Assembly: GCF_035751725.1 (NCBI RefSeq)
Contig: NZ_CP142104.1
Coordinates: 1,054,001-1,118,000, forward strand
From: Pseudomonas frederiksbergensis
GTDB taxonomy: Bacteria; Pseudomonadota; Gammaproteobacteria; Pseudomonadales; Pseudomonadaceae
Reading direction: 5' to 3'
Length of the DNA: 64,000 bases
Shown in pieces: positions 51,354 to 63,734 of this stretch (position 1 is its first letter; the number at the start of each line of letters is the position of its first letter). Below the pieces are notes generated by a model that did not search any database, was not told where the DNA came from, and worked only from the letters and a program-made list of their open reading frames with translations. The position numbers were made by a program, and so were the translations under genes.

Positions 51354-52135
51354 TGAAAAAGCTATTTTCTGTACTGATTCTTGCTGCGTTGCCTGTGTTG
51401 TCCTTTGCGTCCACGTCGAGTGGGCCGGAACTGGAAAAAGTCGACATCGACGTTTCCGACAAAGCGGCAATGCAGGACGGCGCCCGTACGTTCGCCAACT
51501 ATTGCATGGGTTGTCACAGCGCCAAGTTCCAACGCTACGAGCGCGTGGCCGATGACTTGGGCATCCCTCACGAGCTCATGCTTGAGAAGCTGGTGTTCAC
51601 TGGCGCCAAGCTGGGCGACCACATGAACATCGGCATGCAGCCTGCGGACGCCAAGACCTGGTTTGGCGCTGCGCCGCCGGACCTGACCCTGGTGGCCCGC
51701 GTGCGGGGTACCGATTGGCTCTACGGCTACCTGCGTTCGTTCTACGAAGATCCTGCGCGCCCATGGGGTGTGAACAACAAGGTCTTCCCGAACGTCGGGA
51801 TGCCGAACGTACTGGTCGGCTTGCAAGGTCGCCAAGTGATAGGCTGCAAGCAGGTTCAGATCGTCGAGGACGGCAAGAAGCAATATGATCCGCTGACCGG
51901 CACGGCTTTGACTCATGAAGCCTGCGACCAGCTGACCATCGTGCCGAATTCTGGCACTCTGACGCCCGAGCAGTTTGACGAGAAGGTCAAGAACCTCGTG
52001 ACCTTCCTGGCCTACTCGGCCAACCCGGTAAAGCTGGAACACCAGCGTATCGGTACGTATGTATTGCTGTACCTGGCGTTCTTCTTCGTATTCGCATATC
52101 TGCTCAAGCGTGAATACTGGAAAGACGTGCATTGA
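51353..52135 (+). CDS. petC: Cytochrome c1
   Basis: A 260-residue c-type cytochrome with a Sec signal peptide (1-20), the haem motif C-M-G-C-H near residue 50, a probable axial Met in N-V-G-M-P-N, and a C-terminal membrane anchor (about 235-252) before L-K-R-E-Y-W. It passes electrons to soluble cytochrome c. The ATG overlaps the petB stop (TGATG). Confidence 0.96.
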   Translation: MKKLFSVLILAALPVLSFASTSSGPELEKVDIDVSDKAAMQDGARTFANYCMGCHSAKFQRYERVADDLGIPHELMLEKLVFTGAKLGDHMNIGMQPADAKTWFGAAPPDLTLVARVRGTDWLYGYLRSFYEDPARPWGVNNKVFPNVGMPNVLVGLQGRQVIGCKQVQIVEDGKKQYDPLTGTALTHEACDQLTIVPNSGTLTPEQFDEKVKNLVTFLAYSANPVKLEHQRIGTYVLLYLAFFFVFAYLLKREYWKDVH

Positions 52136-52164
52136 TAAAACTGTAAGCCGTTGCTGTTAATCGT

Positions 52165-52256
52165 GCGCGCCCAAGGGCGTCTCTGAAGGTGTAACGAGCC
52201 TGGTCGGCCAGGTGGTTACGGGAGACGCCCTCTGGGCGCGCTCGTTTTTCCGTTTT
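52165..52256 (+). terminator. Long multi-stem terminator between petC and sspA
   Basis: The outer arms GCGCGCCCAAGGGCGTCTC (52165-52183) and their near-complement (52222-52241) pair with a single bulge. Inside are GTAAC/GTTAC and CCTGG-TCGG-CCAGG stems. T-tracts follow at 52245-52249 and 52253-52257. The structure is far longer than a normal terminator. Confidence 0.75.
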
Positions 52257-52287
52257 TCGATAATTTCAACAAGCGAGGAGGATCGCC

Positions 52288-52905
52288 ATGGGCGTGACCA
52301 ATCGGTTGGCCTGTTACTCCGACCCCGCCGACCACTATTCCCACCGGGTACGCATCGTACTGGCCGAGAAGGGTGTCAGCGCCGAGATCATTTACGTCGA
52401 AGCGGGCCGTCAGCCGCCGAAGCTGATCGAGGTGAACCCTTACGGCAGCCTGCCAACGCTGGTCGATCGAGACCTGGCGTTGTGGGAGTCGACCGTGGTG
52501 ATGGAATACCTGGATGAGCGTTATCCGCATCCGCCTTTGCTGCCGGTATACCCCGTCGCGCGTGCCAACAGTCGTTTGCTGATCCACCGCATCCAGCGTG
52601 ACTGGTGCGGGTTGGTGGATCTGATCCTGGATCCGCGGACCAAGGAGCCAGCACGGGTCGTGGCGCGTAAGGAACTGCGCGAAAGCCTGACGGGCGTGTC
52701 GCCGCTGTTCGTCGACAAGCCGTTTTTCCTCAGTGAGGAACAAAGTCTGGTGGATTGCTGCCTATTGCCCATACTCTGGCGTTTGCCGATCCTGGGTATC
52801 GAACTGCCGCGGCCCGCCAAGCCGCTGCTTGATTATATGGAGCGCCAATTTGCGCGTGAGGCATTCCAGGCGAGTCTGTCTGGTGTCGAACGTGACATGC
52901 GCTAA
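52288..52905 (+). CDS. sspA: Stringent starvation protein A
   Basis: A 205-residue glutathione S-transferase-fold protein: N-terminal thioredoxin-like domain ([20 protein letters not shown], then [10 protein letters not shown]) and helical C-terminal domain. It lacks GST activity in studied cases and binds RNA polymerase, acting on stationary-phase, acid tolerance and virulence genes. GAGGAGG precedes the ATG. Co-transcribed with sspB, 16 bases downstream. Confidence 0.95.
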   Translation: MGVTNRLACYSDPADHYSHRVRIVLAEKGVSAEIIYVEAGRQPPKLIEVNPYGSLPTLVDRDLALWESTVVMEYLDERYPHPPLLPVYPVARANSRLLIHRIQRDWCGLVDLILDPRTKEPARVVARKELRESLTGVSPLFVDKPFFLSEEQSLVDCCLLPILWRLPILGIELPRPAKPLLDYMERQFAREAFQASLSGVERDMR

Positions 52906-52921
52906 GGCTTAGGGAGCCGCT

Positions 52922-53335
52922 ATGAACTCCAGTCGACCTTATCTGGTCCGCGCGCTCTATGAGTGGATTGTGGACAACGATTGCACCCCGCACATGCTGG
53001 TCAATGCCGAGTATCCGTCGGTCCAGGTGCCGCAGGGTTTTGCCAATGACGGGCAGATTGTATTGAACGTATCGCCGGCCGCTGTGCGTCATCTGCACAT
53101 GGATAACGATGCGGTCAGCTTCGAAGGGCGTTTCGGCGGGGTGCCGCATACGCTGTACGTGCCGATTGCTTCGATCCTGGGAATCTATGCTCGGGAGAAC
53201 GGGCAGGGCATGGTGTTCGAGTTGGAAGTGCCGTTGGATGGTGAAGAAGAGTTCGAGGCGGATGATGATATGCCGCCACCGGATGACGAGCCGCCGCGTC
53301 CTAGCGGGCGGCCGAGCTTGAAAGTGGTGAAGTAG
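52922..53335 (+). CDS. sspB: ClpXP specificity-enhancing factor SspB
   Basis: A 137-residue adaptor that delivers ssrA-tagged proteins to ClpXP. The folded domain covers about residues 1-108. It is joined by an acidic, proline-rich linker to the C-terminal L-K-V-V-K tail, which is the ClpX-binding module. AGGGAGC precedes the ATG. Confidence 0.95.
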   Translation: MNSSRPYLVRALYEWIVDNDCTPHMLVNAEYPSVQVPQGFANDGQIVLNVSPAAVRHLHMDNDAVSFEGRFGGVPHTLYVPIASILGIYARENGQGMVFELEVPLDGEEEFEADDDMPPPDDEPPRPSGRPSLKVVK

Positions 53336-53385
53336 TTGGATATGTGCCAGAGACAGGCTGTTTGAAAGCTTGGTGACTTGGTTAA

Positions 53386-53421
53386 GAAAATGCCCGTATC
53401 GTGAGATGTGGGCATTTTCTT
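53386..53421 (+). terminator. Terminator after sspB
   Basis: AGAAAATGCCC and GGGCATTTTCT pair around a 14-base loop, followed by TTGT. It is about 50 bases after the sspB stop. Confidence 0.75.
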
Positions 53422-53498
53422 TGTCATGGTTGGTGGCTGTATCCGTTACCGCAGCGACGGCGATACACACCGATCACGGAAAATGAAGCCAAAAAAAA

Positions 53499-53531
53499 GG
53501 CGCTTTCCGTCTCGGAAGAAGCGCCGTTTTT
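53499..53531 (-). terminator. Terminator between sspB and the dolP-like gene
   Basis: GGCGCTT (53499-53505) pairs with AAGCGCC (53519-53525), with an A-tract on the left that reads as a T-tract on the minus strand and a T-tract on the right. It can stop both convergent transcripts. Confidence 0.8.
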
Positions 53532-53554
53532 CTTGAACAATTGAAGTTCGTTAA

Positions 53555-54747
<1,193 letters not shown>

Positions 54748-54824
54748 TTATCGGCACAAACATGTGCGGCGCGCAAAGCAAAGAGCAAAAAAGTTAAATG
54801 AAGGTGTCCGGCTTGGCTGGGCGT

Positions 54825-55187
54825 TCAACTGTCGAAGGCGTTCTGCAGCCAGTTCAACTGGTCGGCATTGCTGTCGATGGCGACCACGTCGAAGCGGCAG
54901 GGGTAATCGGCCCAGCGAGACTCGCGTTGCAGAAAGTACTGCGCGGCGAAAATCAACTTCCGGCGCTTGCGCTCGTCGATGCTGTCGAGCGCGCCGCCCC
55001 ATTGGGTATTTTTTCTGTAGCGGACTTCGACGAATACTACTGTATCGCCGTCAAGCATGACCAGATCCAGCTCGCCGCGCTTACACAACCAGTTCTGCGC
55101 CAGCAAGCGCAAGCCCTTTCGCTGCAGATGCGCGAGGGCTTGGCCCTCGGCATTCTTTCCGCTTTGCAAGTGTGATCGGTCGGGCAT
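54825..55187 (-). CDS. yraN: YraN-family (UPF0102) putative nuclease
   Basis: A 120-residue protein of the YraN family, which has a restriction-endonuclease-like fold: G-K-x-A-E near the N terminus, then RGELDLVMLDGDTVVFVEVR, which holds the D-x-n-E-x-K-like catalytic triplet with Arg in place of Lys in this reading. Activity is unproven. The ATG at 55187 overlaps the lpoA stop. About 100 bases separate it from diaA. Confidence 0.88.
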   Translation of the reverse strand: MPDRSHLQSGKNAEGQALAHLQRKGLRLLAQNWLCKRGELDLVMLDGDTVVFVEVRYRKNTQWGGALDSIDERKRRKLIFAAQYFLQRESRWADYPCRFDVVAIDSNADQLNWLQNAFDS

Positions 55188-56998
55188 CAGCGCTGGGTAT
55201 CCGGCAGGCGCTGCACCTGGCCATTGATGAATTGGGCCCACGGCAATTGACGTTGCACGCGTTGGGTCGACGAAATCGCCAGGCTACCCGACAGGCCTTC
55301 GATGCGGCTGTCCGGCAACGCCTTGAGCTGGCCAAGGCGCGGGGCGAGTCGATAGGCGTCGGCACCCATCGCATACAGTCGGCCCAGGCTTCCACCGGCC
55401 TGGGGCCATTGTGCAGTGACTTGCTGGCGCAGCGGATCGTTGGCGTCGAGCAGCCATGGTGTTTCGCAGAACCGCACACCGTTCATGTCGTTGTATTGGT
55501 TCTGGTCGCCGCTGACACTGAACACTGAAGAGGTGGCGTAGACCGGCACGTCGCCAGCGTACTGGAAGTTCAGGGTCGGCTTGATCTGCTGGGCTTGCTG
55601 TGGCGTCGATGCCAGGAAAATGAACTCGATGTCCTGGCGACGCGAAGGCTGGGCCGCCACTGCGGTGCCTACGGTGTTTTGCAGGCTCTTGGCGCGACCT
55701 TCGCTCTGGCGCAGCTGGAACATGTCGGCGATCTGCTGGGCCAGCTGCACTGGTTGGTCGACGCGCTCGATCGCAACGATGGTCCCGCCGTTGGCCTGCC
55801 AGTCCTGGCTGAAGGCTTTCAATACACGATCGCCCCATTCGCCTTTCGGCACCATCGCGGCGGCACGATGCAGGCCGTCGGCGCGGGCGCGACGGGATAC
55901 TTCGCGGGCCTCATCTTCCGGGGCCAGGCCGAACTGGAACAGTTGGGGTGGGCCTTGTTCGCCTTCGCTGTAGTTCAGCGCCAGGGTGGTGATCGGCAAC
56001 TGTGGGCGAGTGGCGATCTGCTTGACCAGTGGTTTTTCCAGCGGGCCGACCACCAGCTGTACGCCGTCGGCCTGGGCCTTGCGGTAGAACTCATCCATGG
56101 AGGTCAGGCTGGCGCTGTCGTAGATCTGGATGCTTGGCGGCTTCTGCCCGGCCTGTTGCGCCTGGTAGTGCGCGGCCATGAAGCCTTCGCGCAGGGCTTT
56201 GGCAACGGAAGCCAGCGGGCCGTTCTGCGGCAGCAGCAAGGCGATCTTGTTGAGCGGCTGGCTTGCCAGTTCCTTGAGCTTGATCAGGGGAGTCGGCAGT
56301 TGTAGCGCGGCCGGGTGTTTCGGGTTCTGTTCGCGCCAGCTATCGATGGCGGCCTGTTGTTGCTCCAAGGTGCCGGCTGTTTTCACGGACTTGGCCAGGC
56401 TCAGCCAGCCGCCGAGGTCATCGGTGGTGGTCGGTTGCAGTTGGTCGGTAGGCAGCGAGGCGATCAGTGACCAGATCGCTTCGTGGTTTTTCGCCGCGGC
56501 TTCGCCTTCCAGCAACGGGGCAATGAAGATCCGTTCCTTGGCGGCGGCCAATGTCTGGCCATCTGCCTCAAGGGCGCGAGCACGAACGGTGCCGGTGCGG
56601 ACCTGCTGTTCTACTGGCATTTCGCTCAGGTGTTGCAGGCTCGGATGGCCCAGGGACGTCAGCGCTGCCTTGGGCTGGTTGCGGGTCATTGCCAGTTCGG
56701 CCGACAACGTGCTGGCGAAAATCTGCTGGCCGGGCTTGAGTTGCTCCATCGGCACCTGCTGCAGGATCTGTGCGGACTGGCCGGCATTGCCCTGGCGGTA
56801 CGCCAGGTCTGCGGCGCTCAGGCGCAACAGGGCGGCTTTTTCCGGTGTTTTGCTTTGGGTGGCCTGTTCGAGCAGTTGCTCGATACTGGCATCCGGGGTC
56901 CGTGGGAGTTCGCCAAGGCTGGACGAAGGCGAGCTGGCGCAAGCCGCCAGTAGGGCAGCGAGGCAGAGGGCGGAGAGCAGCCGCAGGCAAGCGATCAT
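55187..56998 (-). CDS. lpoA: Penicillin-binding protein activator LpoA
   Basis: A 603-residue outer-membrane lipoprotein. Lipobox LLAAC gives lipidated Cys20. A helical TPR-like N-terminal domain (about 25-240) is followed by a periplasmic-binding-protein-like C-terminal domain (about 250-600; I-A-L-L-L-P-Q-N-G-P-L-A near 256). It activates PBP1a from the outer membrane. First gene of the minus-strand operon lpoA-yraN-diaA-dolP, divergent from rsmI. Confidence 0.93.
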   Translation of the reverse strand: MIACLRLLSALCLAALLAACASSPSSSLGELPRTPDASIEQLLEQATQSKTPEKAALLRLSAADLAYRQGNAGQSAQILQQVPMEQLKPGQQIFASTLSAELAMTRNQPKAALTSLGHPSLQHLSEMPVEQQVRTGTVRARALEADGQTLAAAKERIFIAPLLEGEAAAKNHEAIWSLIASLPTDQLQPTTTDDLGGWLSLAKSVKTAGTLEQQQAAIDSWREQNPKHPAALQLPTPLIKLKELASQPLNKIALLLPQNGPLASVAKALREGFMAAHYQAQQAGQKPPSIQIYDSASLTSMDEFYRKAQADGVQLVVGPLEKPLVKQIATRPQLPITTLALNYSEGEQGPPQLFQFGLAPEDEAREVSRRARADGLHRAAAMVPKGEWGDRVLKAFSQDWQANGGTIVAIERVDQPVQLAQQIADMFQLRQSEGRAKSLQNTVGTAVAAQPSRRQDIEFIFLASTPQQAQQIKPTLNFQYAGDVPVYATSSVFSVSGDQNQYNDMNGVRFCETPWLLDANDPLRQQVTAQWPQAGGSLGRLYAMGADAYRLAPRLGQLKALPDSRIEGLSGSLAISSTQRVQRQLPWAQFINGQVQRLPDTQR

Positions 56999-57175
56999 GT
57001 AAGTGTTCCTGATACGAGATCAAATTAGCGTCGAATTGTACCCAAGCACTGGCCGGGGCGCGATGTTACTGGTGTGAATCGATTGATTTAGGTATTTCAA
57101 AGGGTGCGGCGCAGCACAAAAGACGTCACTCACTCGGTGGAAGCACCATACCTGTGGGGCGGTGCGACGTTTCGC

Positions 57176-57193
57176 TAAATCCCCTCGCCGCAA
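57176..57193. repeat. Half REP in the lpoA-rsmI gap
   Basis: TAAATCCCCTCGCCGCAA is one arm of the GTGGCGAGGGGAT family with one change. The opposite arm is absent, and it lies within the rsmI promoter region. Confidence 0.45.
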
Positions 57194-57234
57194 CACGCTA
57201 CAATGGCCGTTTTACCGATCATGAGGTACGCGTT

Positions 57235-58107
57235 TTGACTGCTCCAGGTGCTTTGAATTCCGCTGCCGGCTCGCTTTATGTGGTGGCGACGCCCATCGGC
57301 AACCTGGACGATATCAGCGCCCGGGCACTGAAGATCCTGAGGGAGGTGGCTCTTATCGCCGCCGAAGACACGCGCCATTCCCAACGCCTGCTGCAGCATT
57401 TCGGGATTTCGACGCCGTTGGCGGCGTGCCATGAGCACAATGAGCGGGACGAAGGCAGTCGGTTCATCACCCGGCTGTTGGCAGGTGATAACGTGGCGCT
57501 GATTTCCGATGCCGGCACGCCGCTGATTTCCGATCCGGGTTATCACCTGGTGCGCCAGGCCCGCGCTGCCGGCATCAATGTGGTGCCGGTGCCGGGGGCT
57601 TGCGCGTTGATTGCGGCGCTGTCGGCGGCCGGCTTGCCGTCCGACCGTTTCATTTTCGAAGGTTTCCTGCCGGCCAAGGCGGTGGGGCGGCGAGCGCGTC
57701 TGGAAGCTATAAAGGAAGAGCCTCGTACACTGATTTTCTATGAGGCGCCGCACCGCATTCTGGAATGCCTGCAAGACATGGAGCAGGTGTTCGGTCCCGA
57801 GCGCCAGGCGTTGTTGGCCCGTGAGTTGACCAAGACTTTTGAAACCCTCAAGGGCCTGCCATTGGCAGAGCTGCGGGCCTTCGTCGAGAACGACAGCAAT
57901 CAGCAGCGTGGCGAGTGTGTCGTGCTGGTGGCGGGTTGGACGCCGCCTGAAAACGAAGATGCGGTCAGCAGCGAGGCGATGCGCGTGCTCGATCTGTTAC
58001 TGGAAGAGATGCCCCTCAAGCGCGCCGCAGCCCTTGCCGCGCAGATCACAGGCGAGCGCAAGAATGTGCTGTATCAGGTCGCGTTGGAAAAACAGAAAGG
58101 CCAATGA
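57235..58107 (+). CDS. rsmI: 16S rRNA (cytidine-1402 2'-O) methyltransferase
   Basis: A 290-residue tetrapyrrole-methylase-fold enzyme. It has L-Y-V-V-A-T-P-I-G-N-L-D-D-I near residue 16, V-A-L-I-S-D-A-G-T-P and VPVPGACALIAALSAAGLPS. It methylates C1402 of 16S rRNA at the 2'-hydroxyl. The start is most likely the TTG at 57235 with GAGG upstream, because similarity to the family begins there. The open frame reaches 27 codons further through a REP fragment. Confidence 0.92.
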   Translation: MTAPGALNSAAGSLYVVATPIGNLDDISARALKILREVALIAAEDTRHSQRLLQHFGISTPLAACHEHNERDEGSRFITRLLAGDNVALISDAGTPLISDPGYHLVRQARAAGINVVPVPGACALIAALSAAGLPSDRFIFEGFLPAKAVGRRARLEAIKEEPRTLIFYEAPHRILECLQDMEQVFGPERQALLARELTKTFETLKGLPLAELRAFVENDSNQQRGECVVLVAGWTPPENEDAVSSEAMRVLDLLLEEMPLKRAAALAAQITGERKNVLYQVALEKQKGQ

Positions 58108-58181
58108 AACCGGGGTGTCGGGCTGGCCAAGGGCTTTTACCGCTTGTTCTTGAGGCGCTCTGCCGTTAACCTTCGCGGCGG

Positions 58182-58535
58182 AGAGTCGATCGGACAGTCG
58201 CTGCCCTCTATGAAAATTAGGGGGGGGAGGAAAGTCCGGGCTCCATAGGGCGAAGTGCCAGGTAATGCCTGGGAGGCGTGAGCCTACGGAAAGTGCCACA
58301 GAAAATAACCGCCTAAGCGCTTCGGTGCCGGTAAGGGTGAAAAGGTGCGGTAAGAGCGCACCGCACGGCTGGCAACAGTTCGTGGCTAGGTAAACCCCAC
58401 TTGGAGCAAGACCAAATAGGGTCCCAAGGCGTGGCCCGCGCTGGGACCGGGTAGGTTGCTAAAGATGTCCAGTGATGGCCATCGTAGACGAATGACTGTT
58501 CAAGACAGAACCCGGCTTACAGATCGACTCTCCAC
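58182..58535 (+). ncRNA. rnpB: RNase P RNA, type A
   Basis: The 5' end AGAGTCGATCGGACAGTCGC pairs with the 3' end AGATCGACTCT to form P1. The universally conserved GAGGAAAGTCCGGGCTCC (58230s) and the 3' segment A-C-A-G-A-A-C-C-C-G-G-C-T-T-A are present, along with GGTAAGGGTGAAAAGGTGCG and CGGTAAGAGCGCACCG in the middle. The 8-G run near 58227 belongs to the P3/P4 side. Ends are estimated from P1 pairing. Confidence 0.96.
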
Positions 58536-58737
58536 CTTCCCCTCCCTGCCGGAATCAAAGGCAGACGCAGTTCCTAATACCAAAAAAATCTTACTCTTAA
58601 CAAATCACTTTAACTTGTGCGCGCAGTCCCCTGTGCTGCCTCAGGTTGGAGCGAAATTTCCTACGCCAAATTCTTGTTGCCCCTCCTGAAACGCTCCTAA
58701 ATCTCCGATCTATAAGGCTTTTCCTTCATCCCGCGCC
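58536..58737 (+). other. Gene-free region between rnpB and the mra promoter
   Basis: No gene or clear terminator is seen in these 200 bases. An A7 run at about 58584 and an AT-rich stretch near 58590-58615 follow rnpB. A rnpB terminator is not obvious, so processing of a longer transcript is possible. Confidence 0.5.
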
Positions 58738-58767
58738 TTGACGGTGCGGTGGGCGCATTCCTATAGT
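58738..58767 (+). promoter_or_regulatory. Promoter of the division and cell wall cluster (Pmra)
   Basis: TTGACG (58738-58743) and TATAGT (58762-58767) are separated by 18 bases, a good sigma-70 arrangement. Transcription would start near 58774, just before the MraZ repeats. Confidence 0.75.
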
Positions 58768-58775
58768 GTGCGCAA

Positions 58776-58800
58776 GTGGCGGAAAGTGGCACGAAGTGGG
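58776..58800 (+). promoter_or_regulatory. MraZ operator, three direct repeats
   Basis: Three GTGG(C/G) units at 58776, 58786 and 58796 are spaced exactly 10 bases apart (GTGGC-GGAAA-GTGGC-ACGAA-GTGGG). MraZ is known to bind tandem TGGGN-like boxes with 5-base spacers before its own gene. The position just after the predicted start site suggests repression by blocking transcription. Confidence 0.82.
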
Positions 58801-58842
58801 TTTTTTTGAAGGTAAAACGCAAAAAAGTGGAGAAACGCTGAC

Positions 58843-59298
58843 GTGTTTCGCGGAGCTAACGCTATCAGTCTCGATGCAAAAGGCCGGCTCGCCATGCCCA
58901 GCCGGTATCGTGACGAGCTCGTTTCGCGAAGTTCCGGGCAGTTAATCGTCACGATCGACGCTGTTGACCCATGTTTGTGCGTTTATCCGCTGGATGAGTG
59001 GGAAATCATCGAAACCAAGCTGCGCGCCTTGCCTTCGCTGCGTGAAGAAAACCGCCGTCTGCAACGCTTGCTGATTGGTAATGCCGTCGACCTCGAGCTC
59101 GACGGCAGCGGTCGTTTCCTGGTGCCGCCGCGCCTGCGCGAGTACGCCAAGCTGGACAAGCGCGCGATGCTGGTCGGTCAACTGAACAAGTTCCAACTGT
59201 GGGACGAAGATGCCTGGAATGCGGTTTCTGCCGCTGACCTCGCTGCTATTCAACAACCGGGCGCCATGCCTGATGAACTGCGTGATTTGATCCTGTGA
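58843..59298 (+). CDS. mraZ: Transcriptional regulator MraZ
   Basis: A 151-residue AbrB/MazE-fold regulator with two repeated swapped-hairpin domains. The start [20 protein letters not shown] and the second repeat [15 protein letters not shown] are the DXXXR-containing hallmarks. It starts with GTG, preceded by GGAG. It represses the dcw cluster, including itself, through the boxes at 58776-58800. Its stop overlaps the rsmH start. Confidence 0.95.
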   Translation: MFRGANAISLDAKGRLAMPSRYRDELVSRSSGQLIVTIDAVDPCLCVYPLDEWEIIETKLRALPSLREENRRLQRLLIGNAVDLELDGSGRFLVPPRLREYAKLDKRAMLVGQLNKFQLWDEDAWNAVSAADLAAIQQPGAMPDELRDLIL

Positions 59299-60238
59299 CT
59301 ATTGATAGCGGCTTTAACCACATCACCGTACTGCTTGACGAGGCCGTCGAGGCTCTCGCCGTACGTCCTGATGGCTGCTATCTGGATGGTACGTTCGGGC
59401 GTGGCGGACACAGCCGGCTGATTCTCAGCCAGCTCGGTCCGGACGGTCGATTGCTGGGGTTTGACAAGGATCCTCAAGCGATTGCCACCGGGCAAGCGCT
59501 GGCGGCCGAAGACGGCCGCTTTGTCGTTGTGCAGCGCAGCTTTGCCGAGCTGGGCGCCGAAGTCGCCGAGCGTGGCCTGGCCGGCAAAGTCAGTGGCGTG
59601 CTGCTCGACCTGGGCGTGTCGTCGCCGCAACTGGATGACCCGGAGCGCGGCTTCAGTTTCCTCAATGACGGTCCGTTGGACATGCGCATGGACCCGTCCC
59701 GCGGCATCAGTGCCGCCGAATTCGTCAACACCGCGCCAGTGGAAGAAATCGCCCGTGTCTTTAAAGAATACGGTGAAGAGCGTTTCTCCGGCCGCATGGC
59801 CCGTGCCGTGGTCGAACGCCGCGAAATCAAGCCTTTCGAACGCACCGGTGACCTGGCCGAAGTGCTGAAGGTTGCCAACCCCGCATGGGAGAAGGGCAAG
59901 AACCCGGCGACCCGTGCTTTCCAGGGTTTGCGCATCCACGTCAATAACGAACTGGGCGACCTGGAAGTGGGTCTCGAAGCCGCCCTTGAGGCGCTGGAGA
60001 TCGGTGGCCGGCTGGTGGTGATCAGCTTCCATTCCCTGGAAGACCGCATCGTCAAGCTGTTCATGCGCAAGCTCACCAAAGGCGAAGCCGATAACCTGCC
60101 GCGCAACCTGCCGGTGCGTTTCGAGGCTTTCGTACCGAAAATCAAGATCCACGGCAAAGCGCAGTTCGCCTCCGAAGCCGAACTCAAGGCCAACCCACGC
60201 GCCCGTAGCGCCGTCATGCGTGTCGCGGAGAAGTTGCG

Positions 60239-60242
<4 letters not shown>
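59295..60242 (+). CDS. rsmH: 16S rRNA (cytosine-1402 N4) methyltransferase
   Basis: A 315-residue SAM-dependent methyltransferase. [13 protein letters not shown] opens the protein, [10 protein letters not shown] is the SAM site, and [20 protein letters not shown] is the family signature. It methylates N4 of C1402, the same nucleotide modified by RsmI about 1 kb upstream. It starts with GTG overlapping the mraZ stop as GTGA. Confidence 0.96.
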
Positions 60243-62270
<2,028 letters not shown>

Positions 62271-62271
<1 letters not shown>

Positions 62272-63734
62272 TGTCCCTGAGCCTGAACAAGATTTTTGCC
62301 CATGCCGGCCATGACCTGCTGATTCGCGAATTGGCGCTGGACAGTCGCGACGTGCGTGCCGGGGACCTGTTCCTGGCGGTGCCGGGCGCTCGCGTCGATG
62401 GCCGTGACCACATCGCCGACGCCTTGAAGCGCGGAGCGGCCGCGGTAGCCTATGAAGTCAACGGCGCAACCGTGCTGCCCATTACCGACGTCCCGCTGAT
62501 ACCAGTCAAGGGCTTGGCGGCGCAGTTGTCGGACATCGCCGGGCGCTTTTATGGCGAGCCGAGCCGGCACCTGAACCTGATCGGCGTGACCGGTACCAAC
62601 GGCAAGACCAGCGTGACCCAACTGGTGGCCCAGGCGCTGGACCTGCTCGGGCAGCATTGCGGCATCGTCGGGACGCTGGGCAACGGTTTTCACGGCGCGC
62701 TGCAGAGCGGATTGCACACCACGCCAAACCCGATTGCCGTGCAGGCGACCCTGGCCGACCTGAAGAAGGCCGGTGCCAAGGCCGTTGCGATGGAAGTCTC
62801 TTCCCATGGCCTCGATCAAGGTCGCGTCACCGCCCTGGCCTTCGACGTTGCCGTGCTGACCAACCTGTCCCGCGATCATCTGGATTACCACGGCACGATG
62901 CAGGCTTATGGCGAGGCCAAGGCCAAACTGTTTGCCTGGAACAACCTGAAATGCCGGGTCATCAATATCGATGACGAGTTTGGCCGGCAACTGGCCGCCG
63001 AGTCCCGCGAATCGCGCTTGATCACCTACAGCCTCGAAGACGCCAGCGCCTACCTTTATGTACGCCAGGCACAGTTCGACGACGAGGGCGTGCGCGCCAC
63101 GTTGGTCACCCCCCAGGGTGAACACCATTTGCGCAGCACTTTGCTGGGCCGCTTCAACCTGAGCAACGTATTGGCCGCTATCGGCGCCTTGCTCGGGCTG
63201 GATTATGCACTCGATGAAATCCTCAAGGTGCTGCCGAAGCTCGAAGGCCCGGCCGGACGCATGCAGCGCCTGGGCGGCGGGACTCAACCGTTGGTGGTCG
63301 TCGATTACGCCCACACCCCGGACGCGTTGGAAAAAGTCCTCACGGCCCTGCGTCCTCACGCCAAGGGCCGGCTGCTGTGCCTGTTCGGCTGCGGCGGCGA
63401 TCGCGATCGTGGCAAGCGCCCGTTGATGGCCGAAGTCGTGGAGCGGCTGGCGGACGGCGTGCTCGTTACTGACGACAACCCGCGCAGCGAAGACCCATTG
63501 CGGATTTTCGACGACATTCGCGCCGGCTTTACCGAGGTGGATAACGTCACCTTCGTCGCCGGTCGCGGCCAGGCCATCGGCCAGTTGATCGCCAGTGCTT
63601 CGGCGGACGATGTCATCGTCCTGGCTGGCAAGGGTCACGAGGATTACCAGGAAATCAACGGCGAGCGCCACCCGTTCTCCGATCTGGTGGAAGCCGATCA
63701 CGCATTGACCGCATGGGAGGTGGCCCATGCTTAA
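62271..63734 (+). CDS. murE: UDP-N-acetylmuramoyl-L-alanyl-D-glutamate--diaminopimelate ligase
   Basis: A 487-residue Mur ligase. The ATP loop is G-V-T-G-T-N-G-K-T-S near residue 105, the carbamylated lysine region is near residue 220, and DDNPRSED near residue 400 is the DNPR motif that marks meso-diaminopimelate specificity. One-base overlap with the ftsI stop (TGATG). Confidence 0.96.

Noticed and set aside
58536..58700. Small protein gene after rnpB
   Set aside because: The only open frame begins inside the RNase P RNA, lacks a ribosome-binding site and has no coding bias.
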